DNA of 64,000 nt from Streptococcus sp. Marseille-Q0941 (GCF_943736975.1 NZ_CALSFO010000003.1:62001-126000), one strand, 5' to 3'; positions 29,368 through 39,305 are shown, counted from the first letter of the stretch. Numbers and translations: made by a program. The notes: generated from the letters alone by a model not told the origin.

Positions 29368-31704
29368 ATGGATAAAAATAAAATTATGGGCTTAAGCCAA
29401 TCAGAAGTTAAAGATCGTCAGAAGCAGGGACTAGTCAATGATTTTAAGGCTTCCGCTAGCACGAGTACTTGGCAGATAGTGAAGAGAAATGTTTTTACTC
29501 TATTCAATGCTTTAAATTTTGCCATTGCCCTAGCGCTCGCCTTTGTTCAAGCTTGGAGCAACCTAGTTTTCTTTGCAGTTATCTGTTTTAATGCTTTTTC
29601 AGGAATTGTGACTGAGCTACGTGCGAAACATATGGTTGATAAACTCAACCTCTTGAATATAGAAAAGATTACGACAATTCGTGATGGACAAGAGATAGCT
29701 TTGGACCCCGAAGAACTTGTTTTAGACGATGTGATTCGCTTGTCAGCAGGAGATCAGATTCCAAGTGATGCCATTGTCTTAGAAGGTTTTGCCGAAGTCA
29801 ACGAAGCCATGTTAACGGGTGAGAGTGACTTGGTCCAAAAGGAAGTTGAAGACCTAATGATGTCTGGTAGCTTTCTTGTCAGTGGTTCCGTCTTTGCCAA
29901 GGTCAAACATGTAGGGGCGGACAACTACGCAGCTAAGCTCATGCTTGAAGCCAAAACGGTGAAGCCAATCAACTCAAGTATCATGAAATCACTAGACCAA
30001 CTAGCTGGCTTTACCGGGAAAATCATTATTCCTTTTGGAATTGCTCTCTTGCTTGAAGCCTTGGTCTTAAAAGGTTTGCCACTGAAATCTTCTGTAGTCA
30101 ATTCATCTACAGCTCTTTTGGGAATGCTGCCTAAAGGAATTGCTTTACTGACTATAACTTCGCTTTTGACGGCAGTGATAAAACTAGGACTTAAAAAGGT
30201 TCTAGTACAAGAGATGTACTCTGTTGAAACCTTGGCGCGCGTGGATATGCTCTGTCTGGATAAGACAGGGACCATCACTCAAGGGAAGATGCAGCTTGAG
30301 ACTGTCCTTCCTCTTACTCAAACTTACGATAAGGATGCCATTGCCAAAATACTAACTAGTTATATGGCACACAGTGGGGATAAAAATCCAACAGCTCAAG
30401 CTATCCGAACGCGTTTTGTGGGAGAGGTAGCTTATCCGATGATTTCAAGTCTTCCATTTTCAAGTGATCGAAAATGGGGAGCAATGGAGTTGGAAGGTCT
30501 AGGAACTGTTTTCCTAGGCGCACCGGAGATGTTGTTGGATGCTGAAGTTCCTGAAGCTAGAGAAGCTCTTGAACGAGGATCTCGTGTCTTGGTGTTAGCG
30601 CTCAGTCAAGAAAAACTTGACCATCACAAGCCACAAAAGCCATCTGATATTCAGGCTTTGGCTTTGCTTGAGATTCTAGATCCGATTCGAGAAGGTACTG
30701 CTGAGACGCTAGACTATCTTCGCTCTCAGGAAGTGGGATTGAAAATTATCTCTGGTGATAATCCAGTTACTGTTTCAAGCATCGCTCAAAAAGCAGGTTT
30801 TGCAGATTATCACAGCTATGTAGATTGTTCGAAAATTACCGATGAAGAATTGATAGCCATGGCTGAGGAAACAGCTATTTTCGGACGTGTTTCCCCTCAT
30901 CAAAAGAAACTGATTATCCAAACTCTGAAAAAAGCAGGTCATACTACTGCAATGACAGGGGATGGTGTAAATGATATTCTAGCTCTCCGTGAGGCAGACT
31001 GTTCTATCGTGATGGCTGAAGGAGATCCAGCAACTCGTCAGATTGCAAATCTGGTCCTCTTGAATTCAGATTTCAATGATGTTCCTGAGATTCTCTTTGA
31101 AGGTCGTCGTGTTGTCAATAACATTGCCCACATTGCTCCGATTTTCTTGATCAAGACCATCTATTCCTTCTTGCTAGCAGTTATCTGTATTGCCAGTGCT
31201 TTGTTGGGACGTACGGAATGGATTTTGATTTTCCCATTCATTCCTATTCAGATTACCATGATTGACCAGTTTGTGGAAGGATTCCCACCGTTTGTTTTGA
31301 CTTTTGAGAGAAATATCAAACCTGTAGAACATAACTTCCTCAGAAAATCCATGCTTCGTGCTTTACCAAGTGCCTTGATGGTAGTCTTTAGCGTTTTGTT
31401 TATTAAAATTTTTGGAACAAGTCAAGGTTGGTCTGCCATTGAAATTTCGACCATTTTGTATTATCTATTGGCATCAATTGGTTTCATGTCTGTAGTGAGA
31501 GCTTGCTTGCCATTTACCCTTTGGCGAGTTCTCCTGATTGTTTGGTCAGTTGGTGGCTTCCTTGGAACAGCTCTTTTTCCAAGAATTCAAAAACTACTGG
31601 AAATTTCAACACTTACAGCACAAACATTACCTGTCTATAGCGTTATGATGATTATCTTTATTGTGATTTTCATCCTGACAAGTCGTTATCAAATGAGAAA
31701 ATAA
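29368..31704 (+). CDS. P-type (E1-E2) cation-transporting ATPase
   Basis: 778-residue membrane cation pump. Actuator motif LTGES, phosphorylation motif DKTGTITQG (aspartyl-phosphate site) and hinge GDGVND are intact. About eight to ten hydrophobic segments. The TM4 ion-binding motif reads PKGI (in MLPKGIALLT), not PEGL of Ca2+ pumps or CPC of heavy-metal pumps, so the ion is not predictable. An in-frame ATG at 29356 falls inside the -10 box and is rejected. It is divergent from the acyltransferase gene. A strong terminator follows. Confidence 0.92.
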   Translation: MDKNKIMGLSQSEVKDRQKQGLVNDFKASASTSTWQIVKRNVFTLFNALNFAIALALAFVQAWSNLVFFAVICFNAFSGIVTELRAKHMVDKLNLLNIEKITTIRDGQEIALDPEELVLDDVIRLSAGDQIPSDAIVLEGFAEVNEAMLTGESDLVQKEVEDLMMSGSFLVSGSVFAKVKHVGADNYAAKLMLEAKTVKPINSSIMKSLDQLAGFTGKIIIPFGIALLLEALVLKGLPLKSSVVNSSTALLGMLPKGIALLTITSLLTAVIKLGLKKVLVQEMYSVETLARVDMLCLDKTGTITQGKMQLETVLPLTQTYDKDAIAKILTSYMAHSGDKNPTAQAIRTRFVGEVAYPMISSLPFSSDRKWGAMELEGLGTVFLGAPEMLLDAEVPEAREALERGSRVLVLALSQEKLDHHKPQKPSDIQALALLEILDPIREGTAETLDYLRSQEVGLKIISGDNPVTVSSIAQKAGFADYHSYVDCSKITDEELIAMAEETAIFGRVSPHQKKLIIQTLKKAGHTTAMTGDGVNDILALREADCSIVMAEGDPATRQIANLVLLNSDFNDVPEILFEGRRVVNNIAHIAPIFLIKTIYSFLLAVICIASALLGRTEWILIFPFIPIQITMIDQFVEGFPPFVLTFERNIKPVEHNFLRKSMLRALPSALMVVFSVLFIKIFGTSQGWSAIEISTILYYLLASIGFMSVVRACLPFTLWRVLLIVWSVGGFLGTALFPRIQKLLEISTLTAQTLPVYSVMMIIFIVIFILTSRYQMRK

Positions 31705-31705
31705 A

Positions 31706-31738
31706 GAAAGACTGCAATCGATGGTTGCAGTCTTTTTT
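31706..31738 (+). terminator. Terminator of the P-type ATPase gene
   Basis: AAAGACTGCAA pairs with TTGCAGTCTTT, with a T-run. Confidence 0.88.
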
Positions 31739-31763
31739 AGGTGCAAGATTGGTAGATAAAATA

Positions 31764-31772
31764 TGGTATAAT
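31764..31772 (+). promoter_or_regulatory. Extended -10 promoter of trmK operon
   Basis: TGGTATAAT, 34 bp before the trmK ATG. Confidence 0.6.
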
Positions 31773-31805
31773 AAAGAAAAATAGAGTTTTTGAAAGTGAG
31801 AGAAG

Positions 31806-32483
31806 ATGATTTCAAAGAGATTAGAAACGGTAGCTTCCTTTGTATCTCAAGGAGCCGTTTTGCTGGATGTGGGGAGCGACCACGCATATTTACCGATTGA
31901 ATTAGTTGAAAAAGGTCACATCGAGCTTGCCATTGCAGGTGAAGTTGTAGTTGGACCCTACCAATCTGCGGTAAAAAACGTTGAAAATCACGGTTTGTCT
32001 GATAAAATCCAGGTTCGCTTAGCTAATGGCTTGGCAGCTTTCGACGAAAGTGATCAGGTCTCTGTTATCACTATTGCAGGAATGGGTGGTCGTTTGATCG
32101 CTTCGATATTAGAAGAGGGATTTGACAAACTAGCTCATGTTGAGCGTTTGATTCTCCAACCCAATAATCGTGAAGATGACTTGCGTAATTGGCTACAAGA
32201 CCACGGTTTTCAAATTATCGCAGAAAGCATCCTAGAAGAAGCCGGCAAATTTTATGAGATTCTAGTAGTGGAAGCGGGACAAATGAAGTTGTCAGCAAGA
32301 GATACCCGTTTTGGTCCTTTCTTGTCCAAAGAAGTCAGTCCAGTCTTTGTTCAGAAGTGGCAAAAAGAAGCTGAGAAGTTGCAGTTTGCCCTAGGTCAAA
32401 TCCCAGAAAAAAATCAAGAGGAACGTCGAGTTCTAACAGATAAAATAAAAGCTATCAAGGAGGTGCTCCATGCAAGCAAGTGA
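31806..32483 (+). CDS. trmK: tRNA (adenine-22-N1)-methyltransferase TrmK
   Basis: 225-residue SAM-dependent methyltransferase that makes m1A22 in tRNA. The SAM-binding [13 protein letters not shown] motif (residues 19-31) is TrmK-specific, and ITIAGMGG and [11 protein letters not shown] follow. It overlaps the next gene by 14 bp. TrmK plus Nif3-like protein is a widely conserved Firmicute pair. Confidence 0.93.
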   Translation: MISKRLETVASFVSQGAVLLDVGSDHAYLPIELVEKGHIELAIAGEVVVGPYQSAVKNVENHGLSDKIQVRLANGLAAFDESDQVSVITIAGMGGRLIASILEEGFDKLAHVERLILQPNNREDDLRNWLQDHGFQIIAESILEEAGKFYEILVVEAGQMKLSARDTRFGPFLSKEVSPVFVQKWQKEAEKLQFALGQIPEKNQEERRVLTDKIKAIKEVLHASK

Positions 32484-33267
32484 AGTGATTAAACGCTATG
32501 AAGCCTTTTGTCCCCAGGAATTTTCAATGGAAGGTGATAGTCGTGGACTGCAGATTGGAACTTTGGACAAGGACATCCAAAAAGTTATGGTTGCCCTTGA
32601 TATTCGTGAAGAGACAGTGGCTGAGGCTATTGAAAAAGGAGTCGACTTAATTATCGTTAAGCACGCACCAATTTTTCGCCCTATTAAGGACTTAGTTGCT
32701 AGTCGTCCTCAAAATCAGATTTATATTGACCTCATCAAGCACGATATTGCAGTCTATGTCAGCCATACCAATATTGATATCGTTGAGAACGGCCTTAATG
32801 ACTGGTTCTGTCAGATGCTAGGTATAGAGGATACAACTTATTTGCAGGAAACAGGTCCTGAAAGAGGGATTGGACGCGTTGGTAATATCCAATCTCAAAC
32901 CTTTGAAGAATTTGCTAAACGTGTGAAAGAAGTCTTTGCTCTCGACAGTTTACGAATGGTCTATTATCAAGATAGTGATTTAAGAAAGCAAATTTCAAGG
33001 GTTGCTATTTGTGGGGGTAGTGGGCAATCTTTCTATCCTGATGCTTTAGCAAAAGGAGCTCATGTCTATATCACTGGTGATATTTATTACCACACAGCTC
33101 AGGACATGCTATCAGACGGCTTGTTGGCTCTGGATCCTGGACATTATATTGAGGTGCTCTTTGTTGAAAAAATTGTAGTGCTCCTGAACGAATGGAAGAA
33201 AGAAAATGCTTGGGCGCTAGAAGTTATCGCAAGTCAAGCTTCTACTAATCCATTCCATCATATCTAG
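32470..33267 (+). CDS. Nif3-like dinuclear metal center protein (GTP cyclohydrolase I type 2-like)
   Basis: 265 residues. Metal-binding residues are visible in IVKHAPIF (His), SHTNID and the C-terminal DPGHYIEV block. Function within the Nif3 family is unsettled; the GTP cyclohydrolase label in databases is weakly supported. Its start lies within trmK (14-bp overlap, GGAGG upstream), so translation is coupled. Confidence 0.88.
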   Translation: MQASEVIKRYEAFCPQEFSMEGDSRGLQIGTLDKDIQKVMVALDIREETVAEAIEKGVDLIIVKHAPIFRPIKDLVASRPQNQIYIDLIKHDIAVYVSHTNIDIVENGLNDWFCQMLGIEDTTYLQETGPERGIGRVGNIQSQTFEEFAKRVKEVFALDSLRMVYYQDSDLRKQISRVAICGGSGQSFYPDALAKGAHVYITGDIYYHTAQDMLSDGLLALDPGHYIEVLFVEKIVVLLNEWKKENAWALEVIASQASTNPFHHI

Positions 33268-33283
33268 ATAGAAGGTAAAGAAA

Positions 33284-34384
33284 ATGAAAAAGGTTGCCAT
33301 TGTAGGGGCAGGAATTGTAGGGGCGACAGCTGCCTACTATCTCTCCAAAGAATCTGATATGGAAGTGACTGTCTTTGACCATGGACATGGGCAAGCTACC
33401 AAGGCAGCGGCAGGAATTATTAGTCCTTGGTTTTCTAAACGTCGTAATAAAGCCTGGTACAAGATGGCACGCTTGGGAGCAGACTTCTATGTGGACTTAT
33501 TAGCAGACATAGAGAGATCTGGTCAAGAAGTTAATTTTTACCAGCGATCAGGGGTCTTTCTCTTGAAAAAAGATGAGTCTAAATTGGAAGAACTCTATAA
33601 GCTAGCCTTGCAACGTAGAGTTGAATCTCCCTTGATTGGGGAATTAACCATTTTAGATCAAGATGCTGTAAGTGAGCTATTTCCAGGATTACAGGGTTTT
33701 GAACGTTTACTCTATGCTTCTGGTGGAGCACGAGTAGATGGCCAACTCTTAGTAACTCGTTTACTTGAAGCCAGTCAGGTTAAGGTTATAAATAAAGAGG
33801 TTAGTTTAAGACCTCTAGCATCAGGTTATCAAATAGACAATCAAATTTTTGACAAAGTTATCTTGTCAACTGGAGCTTGGCTCGGTTACTTATTAGAGCC
33901 CTTAGGTTATGAGGTTGATGTTCGACCACAAAAAGGACAACTCCGAGATTATGAGGTTGATTTAGACATGGCAAGTTATCCAGTCGTTATGCCAGAGGGA
34001 GAGTGGGATTTGATACCATTTCCAGCTGGGAGGCTATCTCTAGGTGCTACCCATGAAAATGATATGGGGTTTGACCTGACAGTAGATGAAAATTTGCTCC
34101 AACAAATGGCAGAAAAAGCAAGTCCATTTTATCCAAGTTTAAAAGATGCAATGATTAGTGGCGAACGCGTGGGAATTCGTGCCTACACTAGTGACTTCTC
34201 TCCATTTTTCGGACAGGTTCCAAACTTATCAGGAGTCTATGCAGCAAGTGGTTTAGGTTCTTCTGGATTAACGACTGGCCCTATTATAGGCTATCATTTA
34301 GCTCAAATGCTTCAAGGGAGAAGTGGAGTATTGGATCCAGTAGATTATCCGATTGCAAAGTATGTCCAACGAAAAGAAATTTAG
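33284..34384 (+). CDS. FAD-dependent oxidoreductase (DadA / glycine oxidase type)
   Basis: 366-residue DAO-family flavoenzyme. The N-terminal Rossmann motif VAIVGAGIVGATAAYYL binds the FAD ADP moiety, GAAGIISPW-type sequence follows, and the C-terminal GLGSSGLTTGPIIG closes the flavin site. It probably oxidises an amino or imino acid. It is 16 bp after the Nif3 gene, giving a three-gene operon with trmK. It lacks transmembrane segments. Confidence 0.85.
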   Translation: MKKVAIVGAGIVGATAAYYLSKESDMEVTVFDHGHGQATKAAAGIISPWFSKRRNKAWYKMARLGADFYVDLLADIERSGQEVNFYQRSGVFLLKKDESKLEELYKLALQRRVESPLIGELTILDQDAVSELFPGLQGFERLLYASGGARVDGQLLVTRLLEASQVKVINKEVSLRPLASGYQIDNQIFDKVILSTGAWLGYLLEPLGYEVDVRPQKGQLRDYEVDLDMASYPVVMPEGEWDLIPFPAGRLSLGATHENDMGFDLTVDENLLQQMAEKASPFYPSLKDAMISGERVGIRAYTSDFSPFFGQVPNLSGVYAASGLGSSGLTTGPIIGYHLAQMLQGRSGVLDPVDYPIAKYVQRKEI

Positions 34385-34483
34385 TAAATGTTTTACTCAA
34401 TTTCACGTAATCTTTCGGGGTAGTAAATGACATCCTTTTGTAAAAATGGTAAAATAAAAAAAAATATATAGAATTGAGGAAAA

Positions 34484-35506
34484 ATGATGCAAGAAAAGAT
34501 TTTGGTAACAGGCGGTGCAGGGTTTATCGGAACTCACACTGTCATTGAACTAATCCAAGCTGGACATCAAGTTGTTGTGGTGGATAATTTGGTCAACAGT
34601 AGCCGTAAAAGCTTAGAAGTAGTGGAAAGAATTACAGGAGTTGAAATTCCTTTTTATGAAGCTGATATCCGCGATACAGATACACTTCGTGACATTTTTA
34701 AACACGAAGAGCCGACAGGTGTTATCCATTTTGCAGGTTTGAAGGCAGTTGGAGAATCAACTCGTATCCCGCTGGCATACTATGACAACAACATTGCTGG
34801 TACAGTGAGTCTTTTAAAAGCAATGGAAGAAAACAACTGTAAGAACATTATCTTCAGCTCCTCAGCAACAGTTTATGGAGATCCTCATACTGTTCCAATC
34901 CTAGAAGATTTCCCACTTTCAGCTACCAACCCTTATGGCCGTACCAAGCTTATGCTTGAAGAAATCTTGACAGATATCTATAAAGCAGATTCAGAGTGGA
35001 ACGTTGTTTTGCTTCGTTACTTCAACCCAATTGGGGCGCATGAGAGTGGAGATCTGGGAGAAAATCCAAATGGTATTCCAAATAACCTTCTACCGTATGT
35101 CACACAAGTCGCAGTTGGTAAGTTAGAACAAGTTCAAGTCTTCGGTGATGACTACGATACGGAAGATGGAACAGGTGTTCGTGACTATATCCACGTCGTT
35201 GACTTAGCCAAAGGGCACGTTGCAGCCCTTAAGAAGCTTCAAAAAGGCTCAGGACTCAATGTTTATAACCTTGGTACCGGAAAAGGCTACTCTGTTCTTG
35301 AAATTATTCAAAATATGGAGAAAGCTGTCGGGCGCCCAATTCCTTACCGTATCGTCGAACGTCGCCCTGGTGATATCGCAGCTTGCTACTCAGACCCAGC
35401 AAAAGCTAAGGAAGAGCTCGGATGGGAAGCAGAACTTGGTATTACAGAAATGTGCGAAGATGCATGGCGTTGGCAAAGTAAACATCCAAATGGATTTGAA
35501 GACTAA
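34484..35506 (+). CDS. galE: UDP-glucose 4-epimerase
   Basis: Interconverts UDP-glucose and UDP-galactose (Leloir pathway, capsule and wall sugars). 340 residues, extended SDR fold. NAD-binding TGGAGFIG, catalytic SSSATVYG serine region, and YGRTK with catalytic Tyr/Lys are intact. Two adjacent ATGs (34484, 34487) follow GAGG. It is monogenic here, with no galK/galT neighbours; a strong terminator follows. Confidence 0.96.
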   Translation: MMQEKILVTGGAGFIGTHTVIELIQAGHQVVVVDNLVNSSRKSLEVVERITGVEIPFYEADIRDTDTLRDIFKHEEPTGVIHFAGLKAVGESTRIPLAYYDNNIAGTVSLLKAMEENNCKNIIFSSSATVYGDPHTVPILEDFPLSATNPYGRTKLMLEEILTDIYKADSEWNVVLLRYFNPIGAHESGDLGENPNGIPNNLLPYVTQVAVGKLEQVQVFGDDYDTEDGTGVRDYIHVVDLAKGHVAALKKLQKGSGLNVYNLGTGKGYSVLEIIQNMEKAVGRPIPYRIVERRPGDIAACYSDPAKAKEELGWEAELGITEMCEDAWRWQSKHPNGFED

Positions 35507-35520
35507 TCGATTGATCTAAC

Positions 35521-35550
35521 AAAAAAAGAGGAAGTCATTCCTCTTTTTTA
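35521..35550 (+). terminator. galE terminator
   Basis: AAAAAAGAGGAA pairs with TTCCTCTTTTTT around GTCA. Confidence 0.9.
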
Positions 35551-35755
35551 GAACTTTATATAGGGTGTCAATGAAAAAATCGATTAGTACTTTTGTGATA
35601 AAAAATATCTTAAAAGGATAGTTTATTTATTATTGAAATATTGGAACAAATAAAAGAAAAATTGTATAAAAATAGCTAGCAAAAGACTATAATTTTCTAG
35701 AAAAATATGCTAAACTAGAAGGAGTGGAAAATAGCGATTTATATTCCATTAAATG

Positions 35756-35959
35756 TTAAGATTCATCTATAATCAGAGCACGAGTAGGGCAATTTTTAAC
35801 GGCTTCTAAAATGTCGTCCTTGCAAGTAATTTCTCGCTCTAATTGCTCAGGATCATCGTAAAAACGGACGATACCATTATCATGGTAGTCAAATAAATCT
35901 GAATAAGTTTGGCAGAGCCCACAAGCGATGCAGCGTTCAGGTATAAGTCTAATCTTCAT
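35756..35959 (-). CDS. 4Fe-4S ferredoxin
   Basis: 67-residue acidic electron carrier with one cluster: CIACGLC near residues 10-16 and the distal Cys in NCPTRA near residue 57. Typical of Bacillus-type single-cluster ferredoxins. The minus-strand -10 (TAAAAT, 35966-35971) lies six bases before the ATG with TTGAGT 17 bp upstream of it, so the mRNA is probably leaderless. It is divergent from the LysM gene. Confidence 0.93.
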   Translation of the reverse strand: MKIRLIPERCIACGLCQTYSDLFDYHDNGIVRFYDDPEQLEREITCKDDILEAVKNCPTRALIIDES

Positions 35960-35965
35960 ATTTAT

Positions 35966-35994
35966 ATTTTAATAAGAAACTAAAAAAAACTCAA
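35966..35994 (-). promoter_or_regulatory. Ferredoxin promoter, probably leaderless
   Basis: Minus-strand TTGAGT (35989-35994), a 17-bp spacer, TAAAAT (35966-35971), then six bases to the ATG. No SD is visible. Confidence 0.5.
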
Positions 35995-36004
35995 GGAGTA
36001 AGGT

Positions 36005-36496
36005 ATGGAAAAGGAACCGTGGCAAGAAGATATTTATGAAAATCAAGAAGAGGAATCAAGAACAGAGCGTCGTCAACGAAACAAAAAAGGATCAGGTGTC
36101 GTTGCGAATCGTATTTTAACTGTTTTAGCTATTCTTTTCTTTGTCATTGTTGTTGGCATGGTAGTTGTCTTAGTCTACTTATCATCAGGTGGAAGCAACC
36201 GCACTTCAGCTCTGAAAGATTTTTATGATTCTTCAGCTCCAAAAGTAGAGGCAGTTACAACAGTGGCTACTACTACTCAGTCAACAGAGACAACTGAAGC
36301 AGAAACAAACCAAAAAGAGCATACAGAGGCACATACTGACTCTGAAGGAACAATCACAGTTTTACCAGGAGAAGGTGAAGCAGCAATTGCAGCTAGAGCT
36401 GGGATCTCTATTGCACAGCTAGAAGCTTTGAACCCCTCACATATGTCAACAGGTTCATGGTTTGCAAATCCTGGTGATGTCCTTAAGATAAGATAG
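36005..36496 (+). CDS. LysM-containing surface protein (SAG1386/EF1546 family)
   Basis: 163 residues: a charged cytoplasmic N-terminus, one transmembrane helix (about 38-60), a Thr/Glu-rich extracellular linker (about 75-115), and a C-terminal LysM domain (about 117-163) that binds peptidoglycan. It is encoded 8 bp upstream of cmk, a pairing I recall from other streptococci. AAGGAG precedes the ATG. No catalytic domain. Confidence 0.88.
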   Translation: MEKEPWQEDIYENQEEESRTERRQRNKKGSGVVANRILTVLAILFFVIVVGMVVVLVYLSSGGSNRTSALKDFYDSSAPKVEAVTTVATTTQSTETTEAETNQKEHTEAHTDSEGTITVLPGEGEAAIAARAGISIAQLEALNPSHMSTGSWFANPGDVLKIR

Positions 36497-36504
36497 GAGC
36501 AAAT

Positions 36505-37176
36505 ATGAAAACAATTCAGATTGCGATTGATGGTCCAGCTTCAAGTGGTAAAAGTACTGTTGCGAAAATTATCGCTAAGGATTTTGGTTATACTTATCTG
36601 GATACGGGCGCTATGTATCGCGCTGCGACTTATATGGCCTTAAAAAATCAAATAAGCCCAGAAGAACCTTCTCAACTCCTTGAATTATTGGAGCAATATC
36701 CAATTAGCTTTGGACGTGCTGAAAATGGAGAGCAGCTTGTTTTCGTTGGAGATGTTGAGGTGACAAATCCAATCCGAGAAAATGAAGTAACAAACGCTGT
36801 TTCTGCCTTTGCCGCTATTCCAGCTGTTCGAGAGAAACTGGTTGCCCTCCAGCAAGAGATTGCTAAACAAGGTGGTATTGTTATGGATGGGCGCGATATT
36901 GGTACTGTGGTCTTGCCTCAGGCTGAATTGAAGATTTTTCTAGTAGCATCTGTAGATGAGCGTGCGGAGCGTCGTTACAAGGAAAATCTTTCAAAGGGAA
37001 TCGAAACTGACTTGGAAACTTTGAAAGAAGAGATTGCTGCGCGTGATTATAAAGATAGTCATCGTGAAACTTCGCCCCTTAAACAAGCTGAGGATGCAAT
37101 CTATTTGGATACAACGGGTCTTTCTATTCTAGAAGTTGTTGAAAAAATCAAATCTGAAGCTCAAAAACGTTTATAA
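36505..37176 (+). CDS. cmk: Cytidylate kinase
   Basis: Phosphorylates CMP and dCMP with ATP. 223 residues. P-loop [14 protein letters not shown] (residues 8-21), [10 protein letters not shown] for CMP, and [12 protein letters not shown] are diagnostic. Its SD (AGGAGC) spans the stop of the LysM gene, so it is co-transcribed. A strong terminator follows. Confidence 0.97.
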   Translation: MKTIQIAIDGPASSGKSTVAKIIAKDFGYTYLDTGAMYRAATYMALKNQISPEEPSQLLELLEQYPISFGRAENGEQLVFVGDVEVTNPIRENEVTNAVSAFAAIPAVREKLVALQQEIAKQGGIVMDGRDIGTVVLPQAELKIFLVASVDERAERRYKENLSKGIETDLETLKEEIAARDYKDSHRETSPLKQAEDAIYLDTTGLSILEVVEKIKSEAQKRL

Positions 37177-37184
37177 GAAACTTT

Positions 37185-37218
37185 AAAACGATTAACCAAG
37201 TTTGGGTTAATCGTTTTT
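37185..37218 (+). terminator. cmk terminator
   Basis: AAAACGATTAACC pairs with GGTTAATCGTTTT, with a T6 run. Confidence 0.9.
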
Positions 37219-37227
37219 TATCATGAT

Positions 37228-37256
37228 TTGTCAAATAGTCTGTTTTAAGGTATAAT
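37228..37256 (+). promoter_or_regulatory. Promoter of the PhnA-like gene
   Basis: TTGTCA (37228-37233), a 17-bp spacer, TATAAT (37251-37256). Confidence 0.78.
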
Positions 37257-37313
37257 AGTTGCTGTTAAAGAAAATTTGACATTCAAATAATCATAAATGT
37301 TTAAGGAGATAAA

Positions 37314-37652
37314 ATGAGTCAACTACCAAATTGCCCAAAATGTAATTCAGAATATGTATATGAAGATGGCACACTTCTCGTTTGTCCAGAATGTGCTTAC
37401 GAGTGGAATCCTGCTGAACAAGTTGAAGCAGAAGAAGGTATTGTTGCTATCGATGCAAATGGAAACAAACTGGCTGATGGAGATACAGTTACCTTGATTA
37501 AGGACCTTAAGGTCAAAGGGGCTCCTAAAGACCTCAAACAAGGAACTCGTGTGAAAAATATCCGTATTGTTGAAGGTGACCATAACATCGATTGTAAAAT
37601 TGATGGTTTTGGTGCTATGAAGCTAAAATCAGAATTTGTGAAGAAGATTTAA
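37314..37652 (+). CDS. PhnA-like zinc ribbon protein
   Basis: 112 residues. The N-terminal zinc ribbon has CPKC and CPEC pairs (about residues 6-9 and 25-28), and a C-terminal SH3-like PhnA domain ([15 protein letters not shown] onward) follows. The database name refers to phosphonate utilisation, but no phosphonate genes are nearby and the function is unknown. The stop overlaps the next ATG (TAATG). Confidence 0.88.
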   Translation: MSQLPNCPKCNSEYVYEDGTLLVCPECAYEWNPAEQVEAEEGIVAIDANGNKLADGDTVTLIKDLKVKGAPKDLKQGTRVKNIRIVEGDHNIDCKIDGFGAMKLKSEFVKKI

Positions 37653-38287
37653 TGATGTTACAAAATAAAAAAATTATATTTTATAGCCGTGTTCTTCTAT
37701 TTATAGCAGCCTTTCTTGGTGTTTATTTGGAGATTACCAAGCATGGCGGTTTTGGCATGTTGCTATACTATACAGTCCTTTCTAACCTTTTGGTGACACT
37801 TTTTACAGGCTATCTGTTGTTAAAGATGCGTAGTGACGATGATAGTTGGCAAAGCCCGGTTATTTTGAGACTCAAAGGTGGTGTCACCATGAGTATCATG
37901 ATTACTTGTGTCATCTACCATTTTATGCTGGCACCAATCGCAACAGATTTTTACCGTTTGGAAAATTTCCTTTGCCATTATATCGTGCCCCTCTGGTTTC
38001 TAGCTGATACACTTTTCTTTGACAAGAGTCGTCAATATAAGTGGTTTGATCCTATTGTATGGACAGTCTTACCTCTGCTATATATGGGATTTGCTATCTT
38101 GAACGGTTTAGTTCTCAAAATGAATATTCCAAATTCTAAGGATAATCCCTTCCCTTATTTCTTTTTAAATGCCAATAAACATGGTTGGGGCTTCGTCTTT
38201 AGATGGGCAGCTATTATCTTTGTAGCTTATATGGTTTCAGGATATCTGTTTTATCTTGTGAAAAGCATTAAAAAATCTAAGAAATAA
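37652..38287 (+). CDS. Pr6Pr-like six-helix membrane protein
   Basis: 211 residues with about six hydrophobic helices, short loops, and conserved-looking His/Trp residues (CHYIVPLWFLAD). It fits the Pr6Pr/FAR-17a-like membrane family of unknown function. It is coupled to the PhnA-like gene by a one-base overlap; a second ATG follows at once (37655). A terminator is downstream. Confidence 0.75.
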   Translation: MMLQNKKIIFYSRVLLFIAAFLGVYLEITKHGGFGMLLYYTVLSNLLVTLFTGYLLLKMRSDDDSWQSPVILRLKGGVTMSIMITCVIYHFMLAPIATDFYRLENFLCHYIVPLWFLADTLFFDKSRQYKWFDPIVWTVLPLLYMGFAILNGLVLKMNIPNSKDNPFPYFFLNANKHGWGFVFRWAAIIFVAYMVSGYLFYLVKSIKKSKK

Positions 38288-38313
38288 AAGTACCCTATAT
38301 GGGTGCTTTTTTG
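38286..38313 (+). terminator. Terminator of the PhnA-membrane protein unit
   Basis: AAAAGTACCC pairs with GGGTGCTTTT (one G-U) around TATAT; T's follow. Confidence 0.78.
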
Positions 38314-38321
38314 TTTGTGAT

Positions 38322-38391
38322 AATTGTACCCGGACAATTGAACTTTTTTTATCTTGTTATGCAGTCATTTCTACCTTACAATAAAATTGTA
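38322..38391 (+). promoter_or_regulatory. pdxST promoter region with two ATTGT/ACAAT inverted repeats
   Basis: TTGTTA (38354-38359), a 17-bp spacer, TACAAT (38377-38382). The -10 is one arm of TACAAT-AAA-ATTGTA (38377-38391). A second repeat, AATTGT-N6-ACAATT, lies at 38322-38339. Two related palindromes around one promoter suggest a repressor or activator; PdxR-type control is possible but no regulator gene is adjacent. Confidence 0.5.
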
Positions 38392-38429
38392 GCTACCAAT
38401 ACAACCATTAAAACTATTGAGGAAAAGAA

Positions 38430-39305
38430 ATGACTGAAAATCGTTATGAATTAAATAAAAATTTGGCACAGATGCTCAAGGGAGGCGTTATCATGGATGT
38501 TCAAAACCCTGAACAAGCAAGAATCGCGGAGGCTGCAGGTGCAGCAGCGGTAATGGCTTTGGAGCGAATCCCGGCTGATATTCGTGCAGCGGGTGGTGTA
38601 TCCCGTATGAGTGATCCAAAGATGATTAAGGAAATCCAAGAAGCTGTCAGCATCCCAGTTATGGCTAAGGTTCGAATTGGGCATTTTGTTGAAGCTCAAA
38701 TTTTAGAAGCTATTGAGATTGACTATATCGATGAGAGTGAAGTGTTATCACCCGCTGACGACCGTTTCCATGTGGACAAGAAAGAATTTCAAGTTCCTTT
38801 TGTTTGTGGTGCTAAAGACCTAGGAGAGGCCTTGCGTCGTATTGCTGAAGGAGCTTCAATGATACGTACAAAAGGGGAACCTGGAACTGGAGATATTGTT
38901 CAGGCAGTTCGCCATATGCGCATGATGAATCAAGAAATTCGTCGCATTCAAAATCTCCGTGAGGACGAACTTTATGTTGCTGCCAAGGACTTACAAGTTC
39001 CTGTAGAATTAGTTCAATACGTTCACGAACATGGAAAACTACCAGTAGTCAACTTTGCAGCCGGAGGTGTGGCAACACCAGCAGATGCTGCTCTTATGAT
39101 GCAGCTAGGTGCGGAAGGCGTCTTTGTTGGCTCAGGAATTTTCAAGTCAGGTGATCCTGTCAAACGGGCTGCAGCAATTGTCAAGGCAGTTACAAATTAT
39201 CAAAATCCTCAAATTCTTGCTGAAATCTCAAAAGATTTGGGAGAAGCCATGGTTGGTATCAATGAGAAAGAAATCCAAATTCTCATGGCGGAGCGAGGAA
39301 AATAG
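38430..39305 (+). CDS. pdxS: Pyridoxal 5'-phosphate synthase subunit PdxS
   Basis: Makes PLP from ribose 5-phosphate, glyceraldehyde 3-phosphate and ammonia delivered by PdxT. 291 residues, TIM barrel, dodecamer with PdxT. Conserved: the [21 protein letters not shown] opening, the catalytic lysine in MAKVRIGH, and [20 protein letters not shown] is the SD. The stop is immediately followed by pdxT. Confidence 0.97.
   Translation: MTENRYELNKNLAQMLKGGVIMDVQNPEQARIAEAAGAAAVMALERIPADIRAAGGVSRMSDPKMIKEIQEAVSIPVMAKVRIGHFVEAQILEAIEIDYIDESEVLSPADDRFHVDKKEFQVPFVCGAKDLGEALRRIAEGASMIRTKGEPGTGDIVQAVRHMRMMNQEIRRIQNLREDELYVAAKDLQVPVELVQYVHEHGKLPVVNFAAGGVATPADAALMMQLGAEGVFVGSGIFKSGDPVKRAAAIVKAVTNYQNPQILAEISKDLGEAMVGINEKEIQILMAERGK

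Noticed and set aside
35700..35755. Possible 11-codon peptide (GTG start) between galE and ferredoxin
   Set aside because: SD is too close to the GTG, there is no terminator after it, and nothing marks it as a signalling peptide.
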